The notes beneath the pieces were generated by a model. That model was not told the origin of the DNA. It saw nothing but the letters and a program-made list of their open reading frames with translations, and did not search any database. The translations under genes and the position numbers were made by a program. Below, piece after piece: positions 28,030 to 40,900 of a DNA stretch of 64,000 nucleotides. The stretch covers positions 1-64,000 of the forward strand of contig JABLUY010000213.1 of assembly GCA_013306675.1 (NCBI GenBank). Direction: 5' to 3'. Position 1 is the stretch's first letter; each line of letters opens with the position of its first letter. Source of the stretch: Thraustochytrium sp. TN22. Lineage: Eukaryota; Sar; Bigyra; Thraustochytrida; Thraustochytriidae.

Positions 28030-31000
28030 ATGGCGGACGACGAGCGGCGGCGCGCCGCGAGCGACTCGGAGGCGGAGGAGGTAGGTTTGGTGGCGGCGGC
28101 GGTGCTGGCGCTGGCGCTGGCGCTGGCGCTGGCGCTGGCGCTGGCGCTGGCGCTGGCGTGCGACGGCCGGGGGCTGACGGACGCGAGGCGAGGGCGCAGC
28201 ACGAGCAGGCGGCGCGGCGGCCGCGCAAGAGGCTGCGGCGCAAGCGCGCGGCGAGCGACAGCGAGGAGGAGGAGAGCGGCAGCAGCGACAGCGACGATGG
28301 CGAAAACCGCAGGGCGCGGCGGCGCGGCGCCGGTGGCGGCGCGCGCGACGTTGGCGAGGACGTGCTGCAGGCGGCGCTGGACGCCGGTGCCGCCGCGCAG
28401 AGGGCGCTCGGCGCGGCGCGCGAGGGCGGCGAGGACGCGCCGGTGCGCGAGCGGCGGCCTGGGCGCGCCCTGCAGCAGGACTCGGATGACGAGGACGTGA
28501 ACGCGATGCAGGATGAGGAGGACGACGAGGGCGAGGACCTGGAGGAGACCGCCGAGCGCGACTACCGGCCCATTGCAGAGCTGGACCAGTATGACATGGA
28601 CCAGCTGGACCAGAACGACTATGGCGCCATGAGCTTCAAGGCACGGCGCCGCGCCGAGGAGGAGCTCGCCGAGCGCGACCGCGAGGAGCAGGGCCGACAG
28701 GTGCGCCTCCCGGGCATGCTGCAGGAGGATTCCGACTCGGAGGAGGACGAGGACGACGCGGAGCGCCGGCGCGCGCGCGCGAGGCGCGAGGCGTACGAGT
28801 ATGCCGCTGCCGATGGCGAAGACGGCGCCGCCGAAGACGCGGACGAGGAGCCGGCCGATACGGCGCCTGTGGACCTGCAGAACTTCGTGGTACCGCTGCA
28901 GCAGTTCGTAGAGAACGAGGCGGTCCAGAACGAAGTGAAGCGCCGTTTCGAGGACTTCCTGCTCACCTTCGTGGACGGAGACGAAGCGCGCCCGGTGTAC
29001 GAGGAGCGCATCAGCGACATGTGCACGCGCAACACGCAGTCGCTCCTGGTCTCGTACCTGCACTTGAGCCGCTCCAAGCCGACTCTAGCCATCTGGCTCG
29101 CGGACCACCCGGCGGGCGTGCTGCCGCTGCTGAATGCTGTTGCCAACAAGGTTGTGTACGAGCAATTCCCCAACTACGGCGAGATCCACAGCGAGGTATA
29201 CGTGCGCATCGTGGACCTGCCGCTGGCGGACGCGCTGCGCGACCTACGCACCATCCACTTGAACGCCCTGGTGCGTGTGTCGGGCATCGTTACTCGCCGC
29301 AGCCAGGTCAAGCCGATGCTGGCCAAGGTCTTCTATGTCTGCAGCAGATGCAACGGCAAGGCCGGCCCGGTGCACCTGGGCCCGGGCGAGTCGCCGCCCA
29401 TGATGGTGTGCGAGGACTGCGATGATTCGCCGCGCATGGACCAGGACGACGAGCAGTCCGTCTACAGCAACTACCAGCACATTCTACTGCAGGAGTCGCC
29501 TGGCACGGTGCCCCCTGGCCGCGTGCCGCGTTACAAGACGGTCAACCTGTACGCCGACCTGGTGGACTCGGCGCGGCCCGGCGAGGAGATCGAGGTTACG
29601 GGCATCTACAAGCACGAGGTGTCGAACAAGTACCTGAACGCGCAACAGGGCTTCCCGGTCTTCTCCACGGTGCTGGAGGCCAACCACATCCGCAAGACCG
29701 AGGACCTGGCCAGTTCCGTGCTGATCACGGACGAGGATCGAGCGCGCTTCCACCGACTGGCGCGTGACCCGCAGGTTGTCGAACGTATCATCAGCTCCGT
29801 GGCGCCCTCCATCTACGGGCACAAGGAGGTCAAGACGGCGCTTGCGCTCGCCATGTTCGGCGGCCGTGAGCTCAATGTCAAGAATAAGCACCGCATCCGT
29901 GGCGACATCAACGTGCTGCTCATGGGCGACCCGGGCACGGCTAAGTCGCAATGCCTCAAGTACGTGGAGAAGACCGCGCCCCGCGCAGTCTACACCACGG
30001 GCAAGGGCGCCTCGGCCGTCGGTCTCACCGCGGCGGTCCAAAAGGATCCCATCACCAAGGAGTGGGTACTCGAGGGCGGCGCACTCGTGCTTGCGGACCG
30101 CGGCGTCTGCCTCATCGACGAGTTTGACAAGATGAACGACCAGGACCGCACGTCCATCCACGAGGCCATGGAGCAGCAGAGCATCTCCATTTCCAAGGCT
30201 GGCATCGTCACCACCCTCCAGGCGCGCTGCTCTGTCATTGCTGCGGCCAACCCGATCGGCGGCCGCTACGACCCGCAAAAGAGCTTCAGCGAGCAGGTCG
30301 CGCTTACGGACCCCATCATTCAGCGCTTCGACGTGCTCTGCGTGCTGCAGGACCAGATCGACCCGCTCGCCGACGAGCGCCTCGCCAAGTTCGTCGTCGG
30401 CTCGCACGTCAAGTCCCACCCGGAGGGCTGCCTCTCGCCCGAGGAGGCGCGCCAGCACCAGCAGCGTATGCTCGACGGCGCCGACCCGGCGCTGCATGCG
30501 GAGGACGACCCACTCGCCGGCCGCAATGTCAACACGTTTGCCAGCTGGTGCGACGGCGCCACGCGCGGAGCTGTCATCGACCAGGACCTCCTCCGCAAGT
30601 ATATTCTCTACGCGCGCTCGCTGCGTCCGCAGCTCGAGCGCATCGACGTCAACAAGATCGAGAACCTCTACGCCGAACTGCGCGCCGAGTCCATGAACAG
30701 CGGCGGCATCCCCATCGCCGTGCGTCATATGGAGTCCATCTTGCGCATCGCCGAGTCCTTCGCGCGCATGCAGCTCCGCGAATTTGTCCGCGACGACGAC
30801 CTTGACCGCGCCATCCAGGTCATGCTTGACAGCTTCATTGGTGCGCAGAAGTTCTCCGTCATGCGCCAGCTTCGCCGCTCCTTCCAGCGCTACATCACCT
30901 GCAACAAGGACCACAACGAGCTGCTCATTTACCTGCTCGAGGAGATGTTCCGCACGCAGCAGCACTTCATGACGCCTGATCAGGTCTCCGCGCAGGTGCA

Positions 31001-31172
31001 CGTCACCGAGTTTGAGCGCCGCGCTCGCGAGCTTGGAGTCCACGATCTCTCCCACTTTTACGTCTCGGATGACTTTGTGCAGCGCGAGTTCCAGCTCCGC
31101 TCCATGGACAATCCCGCGCGACCGGACAAGCCCATCCGCGTCATTGCCAAGGATCTCGTCACTGTGGGCTAG
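28030..31172 (+). CDS. MCM2: DNA replication licensing helicase subunit MCM2, two exons
   Basis: MCM2 is one of the six subunits of the replicative MCM2-7 helicase. Exon 1 (28030-28080) encodes MADDERRRAASDSEAEE; exon 2 (28200-31172) carries the rest, about 1,007 residues in all. The long N terminus is acidic and basic by turns, as in MCM2 orthologues. A C4 zinc finger lies at about 398-424 (CSRC...CEDC). The AAA+ core has Walker A GDPGTAKSQ (about 593), Walker B CLIDEFDKM (about 654) and the Arg finger in IQRFD (about 726, usually SRFD). The winged-helix region closes the protein. The second exon alone has no ATG until the middle of the acidic region, so the first exon is needed. The intron has a GTAGGT donor, a CTGAC branch-like site and a CAG acceptor; an alternative AG 12 bases earlier also keeps frame. 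Confidence 0.93.
28081..28199 (+). other. Intron of MCM2 with a CTGGCG hexamer array
   Basis: 119 bases from GTAGGT to CAG. A CTGAC branch-like site lies 22 bases before the acceptor. About nine copies of CTGGCG (28104-28159) fill the middle. Splicing is inferred: exon 1 supplies the ATG and the acidic/basic MCM2 start, and both exons join in phase 0. Confidence 0.75.
28104..28159. repeat. CTGGCG hexanucleotide array
   Basis: About nine near-perfect copies of CTGGCG, entirely inside the proposed MCM2 intron. Confidence 0.9.
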
Positions 31173-32188
31173 ATTGAAATGGCCTGGCGAGTTCTGCAGG
31201 CAGCGAGCTAGCTCGGCAAAGCTCCTGGCCGTCGAGAGAGAACGAGTAGCGAAGCACTGACTCGCTTGCTCGCTGCCCTGCCAGCCGACCTCTGTAGAGC
31301 TAATTTTAAAAGACGTAGCAGCATCATGGACTCACTCCAAGAGTGCCAACGCCACCTCTCCTGCCTGCCTTTGCACCATCGTCTGCGAACGACTTGATGG
31401 CAGACCTCTAAACGAGGACCCCTACCCCGGGAAAATACCTGCATCTACTTGCTGGCAGCAGCGCAGTGCTCAGCCAGCCTCACCTCCGTTCAGGAGCTTG
31501 GAAAGGTGGCGCCAACGCCGTGTAAGCTGCGAACATTCTGGGTGAATGTTTTTTCGATGGTCCGACCGACTCTGTCTTTCATTCCCCCTTCAAAAATAGA
31601 AGCGCAGACACATGGCATGCTTTTGCCGCGCGGTCACATTCTACTCCAGCATCGGCGTCTTCAGCATCCAGATGAATGCGCTCCGTCTTCCCGCGTGCCT
31701 CAGCGTGCCTTGCGCTTCCTCCGTGCACAGCCAGGTTGTGACTTCTAAGCTCAAGCAAATGTTCATGGCGGTGTCCGAGTCCGAGTCCGAGTCCGAGCCC
31801 GAGTCCGAGTCCAAGTTCGAGTCCGAGTCCGAGCCTGACTCCGAGTCCGAGTCCGAATCCGAGTCCGAGTCCGAGTCCGAGTCCGAGACCGAGTCCGAGT
31901 CCTAATCCGAGTCCGAGTCCGAGTCCTAATCCGAGTCCGAGTCCGAGTCCGAGTCCTAATCCGAGTCCGAGTCCGAGTCCGAGTCCGAGTCGGCCAGTGG
32001 GGTGGGCGGCCGTTGAGAGGGGCCCGCGGCGCCGTGCCCCGCATGCCATACCCAGACTTGGACTTCTGGGACGCGCGTCCCAGTGCCGCGCGCGCCGCGG
32101 CGGCGACGCGGGCGCAGCCAACGCGGGCAGACGGCGGACGGCGAGGCGAGGCGCGCCCGCGCGTGCGGCCGCGGCGGCGCAGGCCGCC
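31173..32188. other. Spacer and leader before the giant gene, with a hexamer minisatellite
   Basis: Lies between MCM2 and the giant gene, both plus strand. The first 500 bases hold a CTAG patch (31203-31214) and otherwise ordinary spacer sequence. From about 31770 to 31993 there is a TCCGAG array. The frame of the giant protein is open back to 31997 but without an ATG before 32189, and that part is Arg/Ala-rich. No separate gene is supported. Confidence 0.5.
31772..31993. repeat. TCCGAG hexanucleotide minisatellite
   Basis: About 37 units of TCCGAG with point variants. Near its end a TCCTAATCCGAG variant recurs at 31901, 31925 and 31955 (spacing 24 and 30), showing higher-order structure. 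The array ends about 195 bases before the start codon of the giant gene, so it lies in the promoter or 5' leader. Confidence 0.92.
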
Positions 32189-35100
32189 ATGGCAACAGGG
32201 TGCCGGCCGCCGAGGCCTCGGCGGCGCCCATGGCCGCAAGGAGCCCATGCACAGCGCGCACGACCGCTGGTGCGGCCGCTTCCGCTGCTCGGAGCGCTGC
32301 TGACGATCGTGGCTGCAGCGGCAGGGCTGAGCGTGCGAATGCCCTTCACGCCCCAGGTTAGCGTGCAGGCCGGCCAGGAGGCGCAGGTGGCCGGCCTCTT
32401 GCTGGAGCGCGGTGGCGACGCCACGGCGTGGGAGCCGCTCGCCTTCGCGAACATTAGCGTGGCGCAGGGCGCTCTCATGTTACGCTGCAGAGACGGTCTA
32501 CGCCCTGTGCGGCCGCATTCTAGCTTCGCGAGCCTGGCGCGCTGGAATACGTCGATTGCGGTGTCAGGGTCGCTCGGAGACCTCAATGTCGCGCTCGGCT
32601 GCCTTTTCTACAAAGCCGCCCTCCAGCACGATGACACTATCGAGGAGGCCGTGGCGCTCTCTGCCTCCCTGAGCGGCGCAAGCGCTACCGCAAACCTTCC
32701 CATCGAGGTCTCCCCACCCTCCGGAGCAATCAACCCGCGCGTCTCCTTGGCGGTCTCGCGCGTGCACGACGGCGTCGAGGAGGATGCCTCGCACCCCTTC
32801 GCGCTCGGAGTCGTTCTCCGAGCGCAGGTGCTCGCAGCAGCTGGCGCCCGCCTCTCGGTCCTGGCAACGTCCAGGGCGGGCGCCACGCTCGACTTTGCTG
32901 GTGCAGCCACCTCTGGGCTCACGGCATCCACTGCGCAGCATGCCCTCCGCGCACTTCGCTACATGCCGGCGCGTGACTTCGCGGGCGAGGACATTGTGCA
33001 AATTCGTGTCGTAGAAGATGACTCGGGCGCCGCAACGACGCTGCATGCTGCAATCCACGTTGCACCGGTAAACGACGCGCCGACTGTCCTCGCACATGGT
33101 GCGCTCGCGACAAACTCGCTCGGACTGAGCGCCGGGACTGCGACCTCGCTCGGCGCCATGCTCTCTGTCCAGGACGTTGACGTAATTCCTGGCGAACGGC
33201 TTCGCGTCGGGCTTCGGGCGCCTGCCGGCACAGTGCGAGTGACGCGGACCGAAGGGCTTCGCGTGTCCATGGTTGCCAACGCCATGGGCACGACTGACTC
33301 AGAGTTGATACTCCAGGGAAGCCTCGACGCGCTTAACGCGGCGCTCGACACGCTTGTGCTGGAGCCCGCACAAACGCCAACGCTGGACCTCTGGATCTGG
33401 GCCGAGGACGGCCCCGGTGCCCGCAGCGCCCTCAAGCACCTCACGCTCGACGTGGGCGAGCCGGCCCCTGAAGTGGCAATTGTGCGATCCGCCGATGCGC
33501 CTCTCCGTCTGGACCTCGTGCAGGGCGCCTCATTGACCTTGTCAGACCTTGACGCCACCGTCGAGGCAGAGGCCGACCTGGCGCTGGAGATCCTCGTGGA
33601 ACCTCCGGATGCAGGCACTGTCGAGCTCGTGGAGCCGCACGCCGATACAACCACGGAGTTGCCGTATTGGCTGCAACGTCAAGGCTTGAGCACAGCCAAT
33701 TGTACGCTTCAAGGACCAGCGAACCTCGTCAACGTCGCGCTTCCGAACCTTCGCGTGGCCTTCGCACCGGAGTGGACCAGCGAGGGGGCCTCCCAGGCCG
33801 CGCGCGTCCGTCTGAGTGCACGAGTAAGCGGCAGAGTGTCCGCAATCTCTGTCCAGGTCTTCCTGCTCGCCACCGCCCAGGCGCCCGACCTGGAGCAGCT
33901 ATTTGAGTCGCGAGAGAACGGGGAAAAGATCATCGCCGTCGCTCGTGCCACTGCGGGCGGCCACCTCGTGCCCCTGCCTCTCCAGGCCACATTTACCTCC
34001 TTAACGAGCCAGGCGGAGGCAGTCTTCGCGCGGACTTCTGAGGACCACACCTGCGGCACCCTCCGACTCGTCGGCCCCAGGGAGGGTCTCTCCATTGCTC
34101 ACTCGAGCACCGGTGATCTTCTCCGCATCATCGGTTCGCCAAAGCGAATTCGCGCAGCTCTGGCCCGCGTCGCTCTCGAGGCGTCTAGCGAGCCCTGCGC
34201 CACAGGCATGGACCACGTTGCCGAATTTGCTGTGTACGTCGAGCAGGCTGACCTGCGTTCTCGGACGATCGTCCTCCGCGTGGGCGTGGATCAACCAATT
34301 GCGACTCTCAAGCTCGTCGCGCCAGCGTCGCGACCGTGGCAGCTAAGAACGGGGCTTAATTCCTCCGCGCAGAGCCTGCAGCTGCTCCCAGAGGTCCTCG
34401 AGCTCGTCGCGACGAGGCCAGAGGACACGCAGATGCCCGAGGACCAGACGCACACAATCTGGCTTCAGTGCCGCTTAGGGGCGTTGACGCTCCTCCAGAC
34501 GCCCGCGTCAGTGACCCTCATCCCTGGCGATCAGGGCCATTCCCTCATTTTGCAAGGCCAGAAGATCTCCCAGCTCCGCGCCGCCCTGGCGCAGGTACTT
34601 TACACGCCACACGCAGCGAGTGCGGGCCTTGAAATACTCTCCGCGGAGCTCCATGCCGTGCAAAGCGCCCAGGCAACTACGCTGCGCATCAGCGGGGCAG
34701 CGGTTGCGATTGACGTCGGTCTGCTGGACAACAGCGTCACCCCCACCTGGGTGCAGCAGAACGTGGACCTGCTCAGCATCGAGCGGGTCGCCAGCGGGTG
34801 GCACTTTGTGACATCACTCGCGGGGCTCGAACTGCAAGCCTCGCGACCAGCGACAGACTACCTCACAGTACGGGTCGAGGCCTCCTCCGCAAACCTGCGC
34901 GACGTTCGCCTCGTGGTTGTCCCGCACGCGCACCATGGCGTCGCAGAGATGGAAGATGGCGCAATGCGCGGATCCCTGGAAGATCTTCGAATGGCCACCG
35001 CGTCCGGTCTGCTCCGCGTGAGCGGTGTGCAAACATCCAACGTCGTGCCGTCGGAGCTGTCCTTCACCATAGCAATCTCGCTGGCGGCTGGGGACGGCGC

Positions 35101-37960
35101 TGATCTCGTCGGACAAGCCTCACTTGTCTTCGCTGGCCTGCGCGTTCCGGCCGACGCGCACTTGCCCGCGCCGTTCGCCTTTCGCATTGATGGCTTCGCG
35201 GCGCCCTTCACGAACCTGCTCGCCGCGCCAGTTCGGGCGAGCGCCTCGCAAGCCGCAGGCGGCTTGCAGCTTCCAGCCGTACGCGTCGAAGCCTTCTCCG
35301 AGGATAGCGTCGCTGTGCTCCGGATCCATGCAGACAGCGGCCTGGTTGCGCTCGGGGGCGGCGACCCGAGCTCTCTTCTGAATCATGTCGAGACTGTGCG
35401 CGAGATCAACGCTCTTCTCACCGGCGGACTCCGCTACACGGTGTCGCATCGCGACTTTGTCGGTGTCGACACCGTGCACATGGTCATCTCGCGCCAGGGC
35501 GGCCAAGATGCGCAGGCCGTGGCCGTACCTGTGCATGTCGGCAGCGCTGCGCTCGGAATGTCCCCGGAGAGCGACCCGGGCTCCGGCTCCGCGCGCCTCC
35601 ACGCCGACCAGACACTGATCCGCGTGCAGGCGGACGAGGACGTCTATCGCAGCGGGCTCCTGCTCGCAAAGCTCGCCGGCGCGAGCGTGTCCCAGGGCGC
35701 GCGTCAGGCGATCTACGAGCTCCGCATCAGGACTTCTGCTTGCACCGTCACCCTTCCCCATACGAAAGGACTAGCTATCGCTGAGGCGGGCCTCCGTTTG
35801 CGTGGGCTCCGTGACAGAGTCAACGAGGCGCTCGAGGCCATGCTCGTCTGGCCCAGCGTGGCTGCAAACACTGCCGAGGTGACACTAGAGCTGGCGCGCC
35901 ATGCACCCGAGGCTAATGTTGTGATGGACACGCTCACCCTCTCCATGCATCTCCAGCAATCGGGCGCCGCAGCCGCGACCGCGAGCCAGCTCGCCGCTCT
36001 CACGGCCATGGGTGGCGACGCTACCGGGTTCAATCGTCGTGCTGCGGCAGTTTCCGTGCTCCGGGTCGAGGAAGGCTCCTCCTTTGCGCTCAGCGAGCTC
36101 GGGTGGGACTATGTGGTGCCCGAGGGTCTCGCACAAGAGGGCGTCCGCGTCCTCATCGCCGTGTCCAAGGGCGTCTTGCAGCTGCCTACAACGCTTGCGT
36201 TGCACGATCTCGGCGAGGTTGGCTCAGAATCTGCCACACGGGTTCGCGTCATACGCTCCAACGTGCAGGACCTTCTGCAAAGCACCACGGTAACCTTGCC
36301 GTCGGGCTGGAACAGCGAAGATGCCGGCGAGGCCTGCCTGGTGTCCATTCTGGTCAGTGGGGACGCTGAGGCCAGTGGGGATGCTCAGGTGCCGCTCCTC
36401 GTCCCGGTTCATGTTCGCAAGGCATCTGAGGAGGCGCGCCTGGATGGCGCGCCGCGTTTTGATGCAGCCACCGGGGCCGTTTCACTGGCCGACCTTCGCA
36501 TCCTGGGCTGGGGCGGATTCTCACAGGGCAAGGCCGTGGATCTCATCGTAGATGTGACAGGCGGCATTTTGCAGGAGGTTTCGAGCACCCCGGTCCGTGG
36601 GCTTCGTGACCCCGCTGCCTTCGCCGCAGCGCTCGGTGCTCAGGTCGTCATTCCGCAAGATGACCTTCGCGTTCGCATTCACGTGCATCTCGTGGATCAA
36701 GCCTCTGGCCGCGTTCTCTGCGCCCGCGACTATGAGATGGACATCTCCAGCGAATCCACCTTCTCAGCGCGCCTGGAGATCCCGGCCTCGGGCGTTCGCC
36801 TCCTGTCTGCGGACCAGGCGCTGCAGAAGCAGCACATCGCAGGTCTCGGGCTCAATCTCGTCGTGAGTCCTGGCGCTTCCCCGCCGCAGGCTCTTTCGCT
36901 TTTCGCCCGCGTCGCGCAGGGCAAACTAGCCACCGGAGTGAGCGCGCTCGACGCGGGGATTCACTGCGTTCATGAGGACAGCAGCTCTCGGCTGCTCCGG
37001 TGCCGGGGCGTGCCTGAGCGACTACAAACGCTCGTATCGAGTGAGCTTTTCTACGAGCCAGAGACGGAGGGCTCGCACCGTGTTGTGAGCATGCTCGTCA
37101 GCCTGCACACGGAGTCCAGCAGCGGCGTCGTCTCGGTCGCACCGGTGGCTGAGGTGAGCGTCCCGCTTGTCATCGCCCCAGCGTCGGCACCGACTCCGAG
37201 CCTCCGTGTGCCGGCGATCACCCAACGCGATGCAACTGCGGTGTTCGAGCGTCTGCAAGCAATCCATGCGGGCCCGCAGATAGCTGTGCCGGTGCTGCTT
37301 GAGCCGACAGGCCAAGCACCGCAGCAAGCGCGGATCCGCCTCTCGATCCACGGCGGGCCACCCGCGCACTGGGTTCTCACGCATCCGGCCTTTGAAACCC
37401 TCGTGGTGTCCAGTGCGCAATCTGAGGCATCCAACCAAGGCGGGAATCCACTGTTGCTTCAGGGCGACTTCGACAAGATTCAGAAGGCGCTCGCGTGGCA
37501 CACCAGCGTGCGCTTCGTGACGCCCATCGAACGACAGAATGCTGGCAGCCAGGCCGAGGTGCTCGTGGAGGCTTGGTTTGGCACGGACTTCCGCTCGCAG
37601 GACGCGCAGCCCGACATCGTTGCGAATCAACATATACCCGCCCCCTCCTTTGGGGCGGCTATGAGCGGCTGCGCACTTCGCTTCGCCAGCGGTTGCCAGG
37701 TCCTTCGGCACCGAGGCCGTGTAAGCCTGAACAGCACCGGCGTTTCCCTGGGCTGGTCCTCTTGGTTCGCGCCGCCGGCGCGGAGCACGGCGCATCTCGT
37801 CGCCACGCTCTCCGACGCCAGCGTGATCTTCGCAGTGCCGGACGGCAACGCAACCTCCGAGATTACCTGGGAGCTCTCCGAGAACGGTACGGAGCTGCTC
37901 GTCTCGGCCGCCTCGCTCAGCCTTGCGGAGGAGTGGCTTCGCCACGTTGAGCTTGTCCCG

Positions 37961-37991
<31 letters not shown>

Positions 37992-40900
37992 GGGGCGTCC
38001 CCGGGCGCCGGGTTACGCTCGAGGTGACTGCGCGCATGGCCGCCGAATCTGCCTCGCTCACAGCTGCAGCAGCGTCATGCATGTTGCCAGCGCTGGAAGC
38101 TCCCCTTGTTGCGACCTTCACGGCGGCTCCGGACCAACGCATCGTCAGCATGGGAGGCTCGGTGAAGCGCACTCTCCTGCCGCGTGTTGTCGTGGACAGC
38201 AACCAAAAGCGCATGCCGACCTCGGCATTTCGCTCTTTGGAGAGCGTTCTCAGGGTCGGTGCTCCGATGCAACTTCGCATCCCGCCAGCGGTTCTTCTCC
38301 GGGCCGGCGCCGCGATTGAGCAGGCCTCGGCGCAGGAGGTGCGGCTTATTCTTGGATCTCTGGCGGCCCTAAACGAGGTCCTCGAGCACGTCATCGTGGC
38401 TCGTGACGAGAGTGCCAGGTGGTCCGGCGAGAGCCTCTTTGGTCTCGAGGTGGACGGCGTCCCGCTGCCGGACGTGGTCACTATCCTCGTGGAGCCGGCA
38501 GCGCCGGCCTTTTGGGAGGTGCCCTCGCACCCTGGCGCGCTCGTGCCGCCGAACGCGAGCGAGGCCGGTCACCTTCTCGTTTCGGCCTGGGACGAGGCCG
38601 CGCAGATCCGCTTAGACGGCCTCCGGCTCGGCACGGCTCTCAGCACGCCAAGTGGAATGCGGCGCCAGGTTCGCTTGGAGAGCAGCGAGGGTCTCGCCCT
38701 CTGGCTTCACGACCCCGAAGGCCTATATGCCTCACAGGTCGTTGTGGAGGCCAAGGAGCCCACCACACTGGTGCTTCTTGAGCCCTCCGCTGCGCTAGAT
38801 GAATGGAGCCAGGTTTTCGAGAGCCAGATGATTGAGACCTCCGTGGACGCGGTGCTGGAAACCCACACGATCGCCATCACGGACACGGCGAACGCCGACC
38901 CCGTTGCCGGCACCTTTCGCGTGTCATGGGGCGGGCACGAGACCGCTTCTCTGGCGCACGACATTGCCGGGGACGATCTCGCCGCGGCGCTAGAGGCTAT
39001 CACTGGTCTGGGCCCACTCAGCGTGACCCGCGCGGCCACCCCTGGCGCGCTACCCACGAACGCATACACTTGGGAGGTAACCTTTCTTAACTCGGGGGTG
39101 GTGCCCATCCCGGACGGCGCAACCTTCGTCGTGGTAGCCTCGACTTTTGCGAGCGCGGACAGCTCGGTGGCCGCCGCGCTTGCGCACCGCGCAAACGCGC
39201 TGGCGGGCTCTTTTCGATTGTCCTTTCTGGACAGTCCTGCTTCGGAGCTGCTGCCCTGGGACGCGAGCCCGGAGCAGGTGCGCAACGCACTCGTCGCCGC
39301 CGCGCCCAGTTTGCTCTCGGGCGCGATCGAGGTGAGCCTCGCGGCGAGCGGAGACTTTGGTGCCCGTGCGTGGCGCGTGGACTTTGGCCTGCGTGGCACC
39401 TTTCCGCTCATCGAGGTGGACCCGACGCTTCTTGAGGGTACCGGCGCCTCAGCGGCGGTCACTCGCTCGCGGACCGGATCGGAGGCCTCCTGGGCGCTTT
39501 TCCGCCTTCGCCATGGCCTCCTTGCCTCGCGCTACCTCAGTAGCGCCAGCCCGCGCAGCGAGCTTCTCGCCGCCGCCACGGAGGTCGGTCTTCGTCTCGC
39601 GGATGACGAGGTCCAGGTCGGCGGGCACCCAGACGCCGCGTATGAGGATGGCTTCCTCTGGGCACTGCACGGCGTTGAAGCCTCCGCGATACAACTCGAC
39701 GTGCGAACTTCGTCGTCTGCGCGGCTTTGGGCGACGCAGGGCGCCCGCACCCTCGCTGTGGAGGGCCTCAGTCATTCGGCCGTAGATGACGCTCTCACCG
39801 TCGTGCGCCTCTGCCCGCATCCCACCGTGGTCCCAGGCAGAGCTCGGCTCGGCTTGCGCGTGAGCGACGCTGCTCGGACCCTCGAGATGGAGGGCTCGTT
39901 GCAGATTGATCTGCGGAGGAACACGTCGCGGATGTCCGATGGGCGCTGGCAGTCGTGCAACCTGAGTCTTCTCCAGCCGTCACACTCCTTCGCTCAGGCG
40001 AACGGACTCGCTGTGTCCTTCGGCGGTCTCTTCGCGGCGGCTACCATTTCCTGCACGTACCCGAGCGCGCAGGTGGAGCTCCTCGTGGAGACGAGCGGCC
40101 TGGGCGCGCTCTTTGTGCCCGCCGACCTCGCGCTCGTGCCGGTGGAGGGCGAGGCAGGGATGGCCTCGCGCGCGACGCAACCGCGGGCAGGAGGACCGTC
40201 CCGCATGCGCCTGCGCGGCTCCGTCACCATGGCACAGCGCGCCCTCTCCGAGATGTCGTACCGGCTCATCCGCACGAACGACCTGCACGCCGCAGAGGCG
40301 ACATCGCAGATCACGCGCTTGACCCTACGCGACCAGGCCCGAGCTAAGTCTGTGTTCGCGCTACACACTGCCTGTAGCACGGGCGTAATCTCGGGCAGTT
40401 TTACGCTCCGCATTCTGGTCGACGTGCTCGACACGGAGGGTCGCGTCTCGGGTCAAATGACCGGCGACTCTGTAGCGCTTGACGCACAGATCTCTGGCGA
40501 GGACCTCGCCTCGGCGCTGCTCAACATCGTCGGGTGGCCGGCGGCGGACTCTGTGCTGGTTCACCGGGCGAGCGAGGCAAACGCACAGCAAACGTGGACG
40601 TGGCAGATTGAGGTCTTGCATGTGGGCGGCGCCGGGATGTCGACCGGCCGAGTCAGGTCAATCGACCTCATCAGCACCTCCCTGGTTTCTTCGGCGGTCG
40701 GCGTGCAGCCCAGCGCGCACATTGATGAAGTGATAGAGACGCAGCCTCCGCTGCGCGAGGTGAGCTGCCTCGATGGCGGTCTCATCTTCGCTGCCTTTGC
40801 GACAGCGGAGACGCTGGCCGCGACTCTGCCCTTCGCAGCCGACGTGTCGAGCCCGGCACACGGGATTTACCTGCTCCGCGCGCGCGAGCTTGGTGGGGCG

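Noticed and set aside
29484-31055. 523-residue antisense frame inside MCM2
   Set aside because: Long antisense frames arise from strong third-position GC bias; the MCM2 sense frame has all motifs.
31600-31905. 97-residue frame ending in a Ser-Glu repeat
   Set aside because: The tail is the TCCGAG array and the front has no recognisable fold; probably spacer.
31997-32188. 64-residue N-terminal extension of the giant protein
   Set aside because: The frame there begins with GTG, lacks an ATG and is Arg/Ala-rich; the ATG at 32189 leads straight into a good signal peptide.
31579-32586. 335-residue minus-strand frame with a Leu-Gly repeat
   Set aside because: Product of the TCCGAG hexamer array read on the other strand, running into the antisense of the giant gene; no supported start.
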